A stretch of DNA of 64,000 bases from RYN-230 sp963720645 (GTDB lineage: Bacteria > Actinomycetota > Actinomycetes > Streptosporangiales > Streptosporangiaceae), in the NCBI GenBank assembly GCA_963720645.1, contig CAVRFX010000017.1, forward strand, positions 82,196 to 146,195, given 5' to 3'. Shown here in pieces: positions 18,531 to 26,566 of this stretch. The translations under genes and the position numbers were made by a program. Position 1 is the first letter of the stretch. Every line of letters starts with the position of its first letter. The notes under the pieces were generated by a model. It saw only the letters and a program-made list of their open reading frames with translations. It was not told the origin of the DNA and did not search any database.

Positions 18531-19346
18531 TCAGGGACGGCGGGCGACGGCGCCCAGGATCATCGAGTCCTGGTCCACCCGGGCGGCTGGCGCGGGCTCG
18601 GCGCGCCAGGTCGCGCAGTCCACGATGCCCGGGGGCTCCAGTTCCAGGCCATCGAACAGGGCCGAGATGTCCTCCCAGGAGTGGGCGTAGATGCGCGGGC
18701 CATCCTGGGCGTTGTAGGTGCTGGCGAACTCGCGGCCGGCCTTGCCCTTGCCATACCCCAGGGAGATGATCATGTACGAGCCGGGGGCCAGCGCCCGGGC
18801 GAAGGTGCTCACCACGCCTTTCGCGGCCGCGGCGTCCAGGAAGTGCAGCACGCAGCACAGGATGACGCAGGCGGGGGCATCCAGGCTGAACCCGGCCCGG
18901 CGGATGCCGTCGTGGGCGAGGATCGCCTCCGGGTCACCCATGTCCCCGTTGACCGCCACGATCTCGGCGCTGCCGTTGGCCAGCAGCGCCTGTGAATGGG
19001 CCACCGCCACCGGGTCGTAGTCCACGTAGCCGACCATCGCGTCCGGGGCGGCGGCCCGGGCCGCCTCGTGCGTGGCGAGCCACAAGGGAGCCGCGCCCTC
19101 GGCCCGGACCGGGGACGTGGGCAGCCCCGACCCGATGTCCAGGAACTGCCGTACGCCCTGGCCGGCGACGTAGCTGATGGCCCGGGTCTGGAACTTCTTG
19201 TTGTCCAGTGCCTGATCCGCGACGTTGGGACGCCGCTGCCGGATGGCCTCGGCGGCTTCCCGGTCGGCCTCGAAGTTGTCCTTGCCGCCAAGCCAGTAGT
19301 CATAAATGCGGGCGATATTCGGCTTGGTCACGTCGAGGGGGATCAT
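18531..19346 (-). CDS. DUF574 SAM-dependent methyltransferase, copy 2
   Basis: The 271-residue protein carries the family hallmark PNIARIYDYWLGGKDNFEAD near residues 9-28, motif I RQFLDIGSGLPT, the acidic strand VGYVDYDPVAVAHSQALLA and the late strand VILCCVLHFLDAAAAKG. It differs from copies 1 and 3 by an insert after motif I (SPVRAEGAAPLWLATHEAA) and by its end, DQDSMILGAVARRP. The acceptor is unknown. It may share a transcript with the PPOX gene downstream. Confidence 0.9.
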   Translation of the reverse strand: MIPLDVTKPNIARIYDYWLGGKDNFEADREAAEAIRQRRPNVADQALDNKKFQTRAISYVAGQGVRQFLDIGSGLPTSPVRAEGAAPLWLATHEAARAAAPDAMVGYVDYDPVAVAHSQALLANGSAEIVAVNGDMGDPEAILAHDGIRRAGFSLDAPACVILCCVLHFLDAAAAKGVVSTFARALAPGSYMIISLGYGKGKAGREFASTYNAQDGPRIYAHSWEDISALFDGLELEPPGIVDCATWRAEPAPAARVDQDSMILGAVARRP

Positions 19347-19413
19347 GTGGGCTCTGCTTTCTCCGCGGTCTGCCGAGCGTGAGGGGCGGGTGACGGCTAG
19401 TGCAGCCCGGCCA

Positions 19414-20118
19414 CTAAGGATTATCGGTGACGGGAGCGGGTTCCCTGTCCGGGGGACGGCCCGGGCCGGCGGCGCGGAGCGCGAAGGCCGTCTCGACGTC
19501 CTCGCGGGTCACCGCGGGGCCCGGCATCCCAGCCGGGCCGTTCCCGGCCAGCCCGTTCACGAAGATCGTGAGCTGGCGGCCGGCGATCCGCGGCCAGGCA
19601 GGGCCGTGCGGCAGCGGCTGGGTGATGAGCGCGCTGAACACGATGACGTCGGTCGCGTTGACCGCCGCGCGGATGCTGCCGTCCGCATGGCCGCGCTCGA
19701 TGAAGCGGTCCAGGCGGCGGTTGATGTCCTGCCGGGCACGCACGGCCTCGCCGCCGGTGAGCGGGGGTGCGCCGTGCAGGGGCAGGATCAGCTGGTCACC
19801 GATCGCGAGGGTGGCGGCCAGGAATTCGCGGACCGCGTCGAGCCCGCGGAGGTCCCGGCGGCCGACGTCGTCGAGGATCTGGCTGAGCAGGCCGTAAGCG
19901 CGGTGCTCGAGCGCGTGGAGCAGCGCCTCGCGGTCCGCGTAGCCACGGTAGAGCGTGCCGACACCCACCCCGGCCTCGGCCGCGATGACCGCGAGCGGGA
20001 CGTGGCGGCCCTCCCGGAGCATCGCGGATGCGGCCGCATCCAGGATGCGCTCGCGGTTCAGCGCGGCGTCACGCCGGGGCCGCCGGCGCGGGGGACCAGC
20101 GGGTGCGTGGCGCGTCAC
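19414..20118 (-). CDS. TetR-family transcriptional regulator 1
   Basis: The 234-residue protein has an N-terminal Arg-rich arm (PPRRRPRRDAALNRERILDA) and the TetR helix-turn-helix VPLAVIAAEAGVGVGTLYRG, followed by an all-helical ligand domain. It is divergent from the cupin gene at 20279, with 160 bases between that hold two related CGGACGAA-type sites. The simplest reading is that it represses the cupin gene and itself. It shares the VGVGTLYR recognition helix with TetR 2 and 3 in this window. An AAAAATT stretch just upstream may belong to its own promoter. Confidence 0.9.
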   Translation of the reverse strand: MTRHAPAGPPRRRPRRDAALNRERILDAAASAMLREGRHVPLAVIAAEAGVGVGTLYRGYADREALLHALEHRAYGLLSQILDDVGRRDLRGLDAVREFLAATLAIGDQLILPLHGAPPLTGGEAVRARQDINRRLDRFIERGHADGSIRAAVNATDVIVFSALITQPLPHGPAWPRIAGRQLTIFVNGLAGNGPAGMPGPAVTREDVETAFALRAAGPGRPPDREPAPVTDNP

Positions 20119-20131
20119 GGCTCTCCCTTTC

Positions 20132-20209
20132 CGGACGAAAAATTCCTCTAAAGGCTAGCCCCAGCGGCAGCGCCGCACTAGGGTGGCCGATACGGACGAA
20201 TTATTCCGT
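20132..20209. promoter_or_regulatory. divergent TetR/cupin promoter with two related sites
   Basis: CGGACGAAAAATTCC (20132-20146) and CGGACGAATTATTCC (20193-20207) agree at 13 of 15 bases. The second extends to the imperfect palindrome ACGGACGAATTATTCCGT (20192-20209; seven of nine pairs match). One lies beside each start, as expected for a TetR operator pair. Confidence 0.5.
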
Positions 20210-20278
20210 TTGTCATGCGGAGCATCCACCCGGCCGCGGACGCCGCGGGCCAGCCGCGCAGGATCAAGGAGCACTGTC

Positions 20279-20821
20279 ATGAGCCAGAGCGCGGACCCAG
20301 CACAGCACCCGGCGATCCCGCCCGACGACCCGCGGCGTCAGCTCGCGGTCGCCCGGCCGGACGAGGACCAGGCACTTCCGCACGTGGGTCTGGTGGGTGA
20401 CACCTACACGATCCTGCTCACCGGCGACGACACCGCCGGCCGGTACACCCTCATCGACATGCACGTCCCTCCCGGCGGCGGTCCTCCTCCGCACCGCCAC
20501 GACTTCGAGGAGATGTTCACCGTCCTCGAGGGCGAGGTCGAGCTCACCTTCCGCGGCGAGCACATGGTCGCCCGCGCCGGTGAGACCGTGAACGTGCCGG
20601 CCAACGCCCCGCATGCCTTCACCAATGCCTCCGGTCAGCCCGTGCGGCTGCTGTGCCTGTGCTCGCCCGCCGGGCAGGAGGAGTTCTTTCTCGACGTCGG
20701 CGAGCGGGTGACCACCCGGACCGGACCGCCCCCCGCGCTGGACGAGGCAGGGCAGGCGGCCTTCGTGGCCAGATCCCGGGCGCTGGCCCCGCAGTACCGC
20801 ACGGAGCTGCTGGGCCCGTAA
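20279..20821 (+). CDS. cupin-domain protein
   Basis: The 180-residue protein has a single conserved beta-barrel. Metal-binding motif 1 is visible as PPGGGPPPHRHDFEEMFTVL (His-x-His and Glu), and motif 2 falls around GETVNVPANAPHAFTN (His). Small cupins of this form include dioxygenases and quinone- or stress-related enzymes; the substrate cannot be told. AAGGAG lies eight bases before ATG 20279. It is divergent from TetR 1, which probably controls it. Confidence 0.87.
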   Translation: MSQSADPAQHPAIPPDDPRRQLAVARPDEDQALPHVGLVGDTYTILLTGDDTAGRYTLIDMHVPPGGGPPPHRHDFEEMFTVLEGEVELTFRGEHMVARAGETVNVPANAPHAFTNASGQPVRLLCLCSPAGQEEFFLDVGERVTTRTGPPPALDEAGQAAFVARSRALAPQYRTELLGP

Positions 20822-20914
20822 GCCAGGCAGGTGTGGTCCCGGCGCGGCAGATTTCAGCGGTCACCGGCGTGAGGAGAGAGCTGGCGTGCCGAGATCTTGC
20901 CAGGCGGCGCCGAA

Positions 20915-22528
20915 TCAGTCTGCGGGCGGGCGGACCGACTGGGCGTGATGAAAGACGTTGCGCGGATCCCAGCGGGCCTTGACGGCCTGGAGAGCGGGAT
21001 AGCCGGCCTTGTAATACAGGGCGGGCCAGCTCGGCGGCAGGTTAACGTCGGGATAGTTGATGAAGCAGCCGTCGGTGACGTGGTTGGAGGCGGGAACACC
21101 GCCGCTGGCCGCGTACACGCTGGCGTAGAAACGGCTGATCCAGCGGAGGTTGGCCTGGTCGTCCCCGGGTGAGGTCCAGTAGGTCTGGTACTGCAGCTTC
21201 ATGACCGAGGATCTCTGCGCCACCGCGGTGGCGCCCGGCGGCCGCGCGTTGACCTGGCCTCCGTAGGAGTCAACCTGCAGCAGGGCCTGCGGGTTGGCGA
21301 AGCGGGCGTCGGTCAGCGCGCGGTGGATGGCCCGGATCTGGTCCTCGGGGAACGCGGTCTTCAGGTACGCGGACTTGTACTTGCCCCGCTGGTTCGGCCC
21401 GGACCCGTTCAGGGTCTGCGTGGCCTGCAGCCAGGGAAGCGTCTCCAGCGTCGTGGTCCCGCCCGGCACCCCGTGGCCGATCTGGGCCAGGAAGGACGGC
21501 AGCAGGCCGAAGGCGGGCCCGGCCGCCTGGGTGATCATCGTGATCTGGCCCGCGGACTGGTGGAAAAGTTTGAGCAAGGAAAACAGGCCCGCGTACGGGC
21601 TGGACGGAGAGCTGTGGGCGGCCATGAAGCGCCCGTAGTTGCGCAGCAGCGTACCGAAGGCCTCGCCGGACAGGCCGGACCAGGGCCAGGTCGTGGTGGC
21701 GAGCCGGACGTGGACGGGCGGGCTCGGCAGCCGTGCGAAGTAGTAGGCGGTGACGATGCCGAAGTTGCCCCCGCCGCCCCCGGTGTGGGCCCACAGCAGC
21801 CGGCCGGTCTCCGGATCACCCTGCGCGGCCCGCACCAGCCGGGCCCGGCCGCGCCGGTCGAACGCAGACCACGTCCACGGCGGCCAGGTAGTCCACGGTC
21901 AGGCCGTGCAGCCTCGACAGCAGCCCGTATCCGCCGCCCACGATGTGGCCCCCGGCCCCGACCGAGTAACACGACCCGCCGGGCAGGGTGAGGTTGTAGT
22001 CCCGCAGCAGCGTCTCGTACACGTTCCAGAGGGTGGCGCCGCCCTCCACGCACACCAGGCCGGCCCGGTCCAGGCGGACGCCCTGCATCCCGCTCATGTC
22101 GATGATGACGCCGCCGTGATTACCGGACGAGAAATTCTCGTAGCAGTGCCCCCCGCCGCGCACGGTGATGCGCAGGCGCATCGTGCGCCCGCTGGACGGC
22201 CGCCACGGTCTCGCGGGCGTTCCTGACCACCTGGATATACGCCGGGTGACCCGACCCACCGGCGGTTGAACCCCATCCGCATGGTGGCGTACCGGGGGTC
22301 AGCCGGGTAGACCGGCGGGAGGCCGTAGACGGCGGGCGGGACGGTCGCGGTTCCGCCCGGTGCGGTCGCGCCAGCCAGGACCGGTGCCGTCTGCGGCCGG
22401 GGCGGGCGGGACAGGCCGAGCGCGCCCGCGCCGGCCAGGATGCCCCCGCCGGCGGAGAGAAACCCCCGCCGCCCCAGGCCCGGCCTGCTCTCGCCACCGG
22501 GCCCGCGCTGGCGGGCGGGCGCCTGCAT
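20915..22528 (-). pseudogene. secreted FAD-linked oxidase (berberine-bridge type), three frameshifts
   Basis: The N-terminus has a Tat-type signal (GLGRRGFLSAGGGILAGAGA). The PCMH FAD domain is recognisable across frames: YIQVVRNARETVAAVQRAHD, RLRITVRGGGHCYENFSSGN and VGAGGHIVGGGYGLLSRLHG. These are followed by TGGGGGNFGIVTAYYF and the C-terminal BBE signature YKAGYPALQAVKARWDPRNV with FHHAQS. The frame breaks at about 22240 (extra G), about 22180, and about 21855 (expected VCVRRGRARLVRAAQGD). All parts of a 530-residue enzyme are present in order. Three indels in one gene mean either dense sequence errors or a decayed gene. The His of the bicovalent flavin site is present in GGHCYE. Confidence 0.78.
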
Positions 22529-22726
22529 CGCTGCTGTTCCTCCGGGGTGGATTCGGCGGGGTGGATTTGGCGCGGTGGACGTGGCGTGGTGCCACGGCCA
22601 GGACCGGACTCAGGAATCTCAGCCCAGCGGAATTATTGCCCGCGGGCAGTATTCAAGCGATCACCACATTCAATCGGGCTAGCCTGGCTGGAGGTGAGGA
22701 CACAGCGCCGCCAGGCCGGATATATG

Positions 22727-22766
22727 CCGGTATTCCCCAGGTTGGCAGGCATTGCGGGGATACCGG
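22727..22766 (+). promoter_or_regulatory. inverted repeat in the leader of the beta-helix gene
   Basis: CCGGTATTCCCC (22727-22738) and GGGGATACCGG (22756-22766) can pair over 11 bp with a single bulge and a 17-base loop. It sits 94 bases upstream of the coding start in a 330-base gap, so it may be an RNA structure in the leader. I do not match it to a known riboswitch class. Confidence 0.35.
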
Positions 22767-22831
22767 TGAGTTGCCAAAGTCTGCCCGGCTCAATTACTGT
22801 CGCAGGGTAATGCGTCGGTCCAGGGGGGGCC

Positions 22832-22848
22832 AGCGTGAATATCACGCT
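22832..22848. promoter_or_regulatory. palindrome directly before the ribosome site
   Basis: AGCGTGA-ATA-TCACGCT is a perfect 7-bp inverted repeat that abuts the AGGGGG ribosome site (22849-22854) of the beta-helix gene. It could be an operator or a small hairpin limiting translation. Confidence 0.4.
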
Positions 22849-22859
22849 AGGGGGCATCG

Positions 22860-23972
22860 ATGCGCAGATTCATCACGGCTGCGTGCGCGACGACACTCGG
22901 AATCTCACTCACGACGGCATTCGCGGCAGCCGGGACGGCTTCCGCGGCCACCACACACCAGGCCAGGCCGGCGGCCACGATCGTCGTGTCGCCCGGCCAG
23001 TCCATCCAGGCGGCGGTCAACCACGCGCACCCGGGTGACACGGTTCTGCTCAGGCGGGGCGTGTATCACCAGAGCGTGCAGATCCGCACCGACGGGATCA
23101 CCCTGCGGGGCTCGGGTAACTCTCTCCGCGGCACGGTCCTGAAGCCGCCGGCCAGGAAACCGCACACCCTGTGCACCAGCGCGTTCGGCGTGACGGGCGT
23201 GTGCATCCTGGCCAAGAAGGTCGGGAAGAACGGCGCCGTGCTGCGGCCCGTCAGCAGGGACACGATCACCGGGATGTACGTCACCGGCTTTCCCGCCAAC
23301 GGCGTGTTCGGCTACGGCACGAACCGCCTGACGGTGACCGGCGTGTCGGCCGTCAACGACGGTGACTACGGCATCTCGCGCTTCGTCTCCACACGGACCC
23401 TGTTCGCCGGCGATACCGCGGTCGGCAATGACGAGGCCGGCTTCTACGTGGGAGATTCGCCGCACGCGGACACGGTGGTGCGTGACAACGTCGCCATCGG
23501 CAACCAGTTCGGGATCTTTGTCCGGCACGCCCGGGGGGTCACCGTGTTCCACAACGTGGCCATCCGGAACTGCCAGGGCATCCTGGTGCTCGACGACGGC
23601 CAGAAGGGCGGCGCGGGCAACGCGGCGATCCTGAGGAACGTCGCGGCCGGAAACAACAAGTTCTGCCCGAAGACCAAGGACACTCCGGTCAACATCAAGG
23701 GCGGCGGCATCCTGCTGCTGGGTGCTACGCGCACCCTGGTCGCGCACAACGCTGTGTTCGGCAACGTGGGGCGGCAGTTCAACTCCGGCGGGATCGTGGT
23801 GCTGAGCGCGGCCAAGATCAGCCACGGCAGCAATCCCAACCACGACACGATCGCCGCCAACCACGCGTTCCATAACCGGCCGGCCGACCTGATCTGGGAC
23901 GGTACCGGGGTCGGAGTCCACTTCGTGGCCAACCACTGCGGGAGTTCCCGGCCCGCCGGGCTGTGCCACTGA
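22860..23972 (+). CDS. secreted right-handed beta-helix (NosD/pectate-lyase-like) protein
   Basis: The 370-residue protein starts with a signal peptide (MRRFITAACATTLGISLTTA, cleavage after TASA). Next comes the typical entry to this fold, SPGQSIQAAVNHAHPGDTVL. Successive 20-24-residue coils of the form xNxAxxNxxGIxV follow (DNVAIGNQFGIFVRHARGVT, FHNVAIRNCQGILVLDDGQ, LVAHNAVFGN), as in NosD/CASH domains. Such proteins bind or cleave polysaccharide outside the cell; no catalytic triad is evident. AGGGGG lies five bases before ATG 22860. A 19-bp terminator hairpin follows. Confidence 0.87.
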   Translation: MRRFITAACATTLGISLTTAFAAAGTASAATTHQARPAATIVVSPGQSIQAAVNHAHPGDTVLLRRGVYHQSVQIRTDGITLRGSGNSLRGTVLKPPARKPHTLCTSAFGVTGVCILAKKVGKNGAVLRPVSRDTITGMYVTGFPANGVFGYGTNRLTVTGVSAVNDGDYGISRFVSTRTLFAGDTAVGNDEAGFYVGDSPHADTVVRDNVAIGNQFGIFVRHARGVTVFHNVAIRNCQGILVLDDGQKGGAGNAAILRNVAAGNNKFCPKTKDTPVNIKGGGILLLGATRTLVAHNAVFGNVGRQFNSGGIVVLSAAKISHGSNPNHDTIAANHAFHNRPADLIWDGTGVGVHFVANHCGSSRPAGLCH

Positions 23973-24003
23973 CCAATCCAGGCTGCTGGCCCCCAGGACA
24001 GGC

Positions 24004-24045
24004 CGGATCCCGCGGGGAATCTGCTGAGATTCCCCGCGGGATCCG
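24004..24045. terminator. strong bidirectional terminator
   Basis: A perfect 19-bp stem (24004-24022 with 24027-24045) with loop GCTG lies between the convergent beta-helix gene (stop 23972) and the CHRD gene (stop 24061). The core GATCCCGCGGGGAATC is repeated in reverse. It would stop transcription from both sides. Confidence 0.8.
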
Positions 24046-24060
24046 CGTGCCGGCCGGGAG

Positions 24061-26085
24061 TCAGCGGGTGGCGACGGTGGCCAGGTAGGACCTGATGCTG
24101 GTGGAACCGGCGCGCAGGTAGATCCCCATCACGTGGTTGCGGATCACGGTGTTCCCGGTCACCACGCTGCAGCCACCCGAGCAGAGCGGGCTGCCCGGGA
24201 CGTTGACGGTGTACCAGGTGGCGCGGCCCAGGGCCCCGTTGCGGTGGACGGGAACGAAGGCCATCGCCACGGCCGGGGCCGTGCTCAGGCCCACGAGGTT
24301 GAAGCCACCGGGAACGGCGGTGATGCCCTCGAAGTGCGTGTCCGCCCCCGGCCGGTTGCCGTAGCTGTAGTACCTCGGCGTCCCGAAGCGCCCGGTCTTC
24401 TCGTTGTAGTCCATCAGGAACGCCCGCTTGTGCCCGCTGGCCTTCGAGCCGCCGGCCAGCGTGTAGTGCGGGCTGCCCGGCCCGCCGTCCTGCCAGATCC
24501 CGTAGAGCGAGGTCTGGCTGGACAGGCTCCCGCCCAGCCGGAGCAGGGTCCACCGGCGCGTGTCCAGGTTGTAGATGAAGGCGTTGCCCGAGGGCACGCC
24601 GCCACCCGGGGCGGGCTTGAGGTCGTAGTTGCCCACCACCAGGTTCCCCATGGTGCTGTGCGCGATCGTGTCCATCACGAAACAGTGCGGCCGGCGCCTG
24701 GGGCAGGCCCGCACGTGCCCGGTCGTGTGGGCGCCGTCGGCGGGCACGTCGATGGATCTCCATGATCCACCGGGCCCGCTCACCGGCCCGAGATAGATCA
24801 GGCCCTGGTTGATGACCCCGGCGGGCGCCGCCGACGACTGGTAGCTGCCCACCGCGCGAACCTGGCCGGCCGGGATGCGCACCGGGTTGAACGTGTGCGT
24901 GTCAGGGCCGTAGAACGTCGCCGACGTCACCGCGCGGAACGGCGGCGTGCGCACCGACACCGCCGCTCCCGCGGCCTTCGCCAGCGCGCCCCGGTACAGG
25001 AACGGCTCCGCCTGCGCGCCATTTCCGGTCGCCGCCGAACCCGTCAGCACCACGCCGTCCGCCCGCCCCGTGCCCCGGACCCCGGTGACGATGTCGCCGG
25101 GGCGCAGAATCGTGGAGATGGTGCCGGATCCGCGGATGTTCGCGCACAGCAGCGGGCGGAAGAAGATGGTCGGCTGGCCGTTGCGGAGGATGTCGCCGCT
25201 GTTGCCCTGGTGGATGTTGAGGTACCAGCCATGCGCTGGTACCGGCGCGGTCACGTCGGTGAAGACCCGGACCGCGTGGGCGATCCGGCCGTGGCGGTTG
25301 GCGACCAGGTCGCCCAGCATGTACTTGACCGGCCCCTGGCTCTGGCAGCTGCCCAGGTGGATGTGCGCCGCGTGCGGCCCGGGGGTCAGCCCGCTGGCCT
25401 GGACGGTGACGGTCAGCGTGCGGCGCCGGGCGTTGTAGGAAATAGCGGCCCGTCCCCGCGGCGTGCCCCAGCTGGCGCCTCCCCGGCCGATGTCGACCGC
25501 GATGAGCCGGTGCGCCCCGTGGCCGCCACCGCGCAGCAGCCTGGTCTGCGCGATGGCCTTCCGGGCGACGTGGCCGTCTCCCGTCCCCATCCGGATCACC
25601 AGGCGGCTGCCGCGGGGCAGCGGACCCGTGAAGTGGCTCTGCAGGGTGGCGCGGGCCGAGCCGCCGGCGCTGGCGGCCAGCGGGCTGAACCAGATCGCCC
25701 CGGCGTGGCCGGGGAGCAGCAGCTGCACACCGTGCTGCGAGCCGGGCGTGAGCCCCACGAGGGCGGCGTGCACCGTGAGCCGGCCAGCGCGCCTGCCGAA
25801 GGTCACCGTCCCGCGGGGCATGGCCCGCAGGCGCAGGGAGTACGCCGACGCCGCGGCCTGCGGGGCCTGCGGGCTATGGAGAACCCCGGCGCCGGGGTCG
25901 CCCGCGGCGGGGCCGCCCGCGGCGGCGCCGGCCGGGGCCGCCGCCGTCAGGGCGGCCGCCACGGCCATGGCCCCGGCCGCGGCGGCGGCCAGCCAGGCCC
26001 GGGCCCGGCCTGGCATCCTGCGCCGGATCTGCCGCCCCGGGCCGCCGGCCCCGGGCCCTCGGCTGGTGCTCGCGGTAACGCCCAC
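24061..26085 (-). CDS. large secreted CHRD-domain protein
   Basis: The 674-residue protein has an Arg-rich N-terminus and an Ala-rich signal segment (about residues 25-55). A first beta domain carries GTVTFGRRAGRLTVHAALVG. A CHRD domain follows at about residues 215-310, with the signature SGLTPGPHAAHIHLGSCQ and then HGWYLNIHQGNSGD, whose His/Asn pattern is diagnostic. The C-terminal half (about 400-674) has propeller-like strands (NLVVGNYDLKPAPGG, FIYNLDTRRWTLLRL, HFEGITAVPGGFNLVGLS) and ends with TVIRNHVMGIYLRAG. CHRD domains are structural or binding modules, so no enzymatic activity is assigned. The start is GTG 26085 with AAAGGA upstream. Confidence 0.82.
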   Translation of the reverse strand: MGVTASTSRGPGAGGPGRQIRRRMPGRARAWLAAAAAGAMAVAAALTAAAPAGAAAGGPAAGDPGAGVLHSPQAPQAAASAYSLRLRAMPRGTVTFGRRAGRLTVHAALVGLTPGSQHGVQLLLPGHAGAIWFSPLAASAGGSARATLQSHFTGPLPRGSRLVIRMGTGDGHVARKAIAQTRLLRGGGHGAHRLIAVDIGRGGASWGTPRGRAAISYNARRRTLTVTVQASGLTPGPHAAHIHLGSCQSQGPVKYMLGDLVANRHGRIAHAVRVFTDVTAPVPAHGWYLNIHQGNSGDILRNGQPTIFFRPLLCANIRGSGTISTILRPGDIVTGVRGTGRADGVVLTGSAATGNGAQAEPFLYRGALAKAAGAAVSVRTPPFRAVTSATFYGPDTHTFNPVRIPAGQVRAVGSYQSSAAPAGVINQGLIYLGPVSGPGGSWRSIDVPADGAHTTGHVRACPRRRPHCFVMDTIAHSTMGNLVVGNYDLKPAPGGGVPSGNAFIYNLDTRRWTLLRLGGSLSSQTSLYGIWQDGGPGSPHYTLAGGSKASGHKRAFLMDYNEKTGRFGTPRYYSYGNRPGADTHFEGITAVPGGFNLVGLSTAPAVAMAFVPVHRNGALGRATWYTVNVPGSPLCSGGCSVVTGNTVIRNHVMGIYLRAGSTSIRSYLATVATR

Positions 26086-26566
26086 CGGTCAGGTCCTTTC
26101 TGTCCCCGCTGAACTCAACCGCGCAAGCGCATTGAGCTGATTAGCCGCGGATAACTAGCGGGAAGAATTCCGCGGGGCATTCCTGCTGGTGCCTGGACCC
26201 GAGAATAACGCGGAGTCAATTGTTTTCCCGGGCCTCCCGCGGCCCGGAGATATAGAATGTCGCAGGCAATCCCGGTCGTTTCCGGAGATTAACGCGGTGC
26301 CCTGGAAAGCATGCCGATATCCGCCTTTCGGCGGCCGGTCAGGCTGAGTCGCGGACGATGATGTGCCCGGGCGCGTGGGGGAGGTCGGCGCGCTCCAGGC
26401 CGAGGACGGCACGGGCCGCCTGCCGCCCGGGGAGGACCGCCTGATCCGCAACGGCAACCACACCATCGTGTTCGCCTGACCCGCGGCCTAGTGTGTCCGG
26501 GGGCACGGCGCGCCGCCGGGCGTGGATGCGGTGCGCGCGGCCGCGGCCTGGAAGGGAGGGGCGGGC
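26086..26566. other. 480-base gap between divergent genes
   Basis: This gap separates the CHRD gene from pabB. The part next to the CHRD gene (26100-26310) is AT-richer and should hold its promoter. A small hairpin CCGCC-TTTC-GGCGG lies at 26323-26336. From about 26361 to 26480 the + strand reads GALQAEDGTGRLPPGEDRLI and then RNGNHTIVFA before a TGA. This might be the tail of a lost gene, but I cannot name it and saw no start for it. Confidence 0.4.

Noticed and set aside
22681..22860. Known riboswitch (c-di-AMP, cobalamin, SAM, glycine) in the beta-helix leader
   Set aside because: Helices are possible, but none of the conserved core sequences of these classes could be matched by eye.
24061..26085. 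Superoxide dismutase reading of the AHIHLGSC motif
   Set aside because: The surrounding HGWYLNIHQG and strand pattern fit the CHRD domain, and the Cu/Zn-SOD ligand set is not present.
26155..26466. Minus-strand 103-codon frame in the gap before pabB
   Set aside because: Composition is that of non-coding DNA, with no ribosome site and no recognisable motif.
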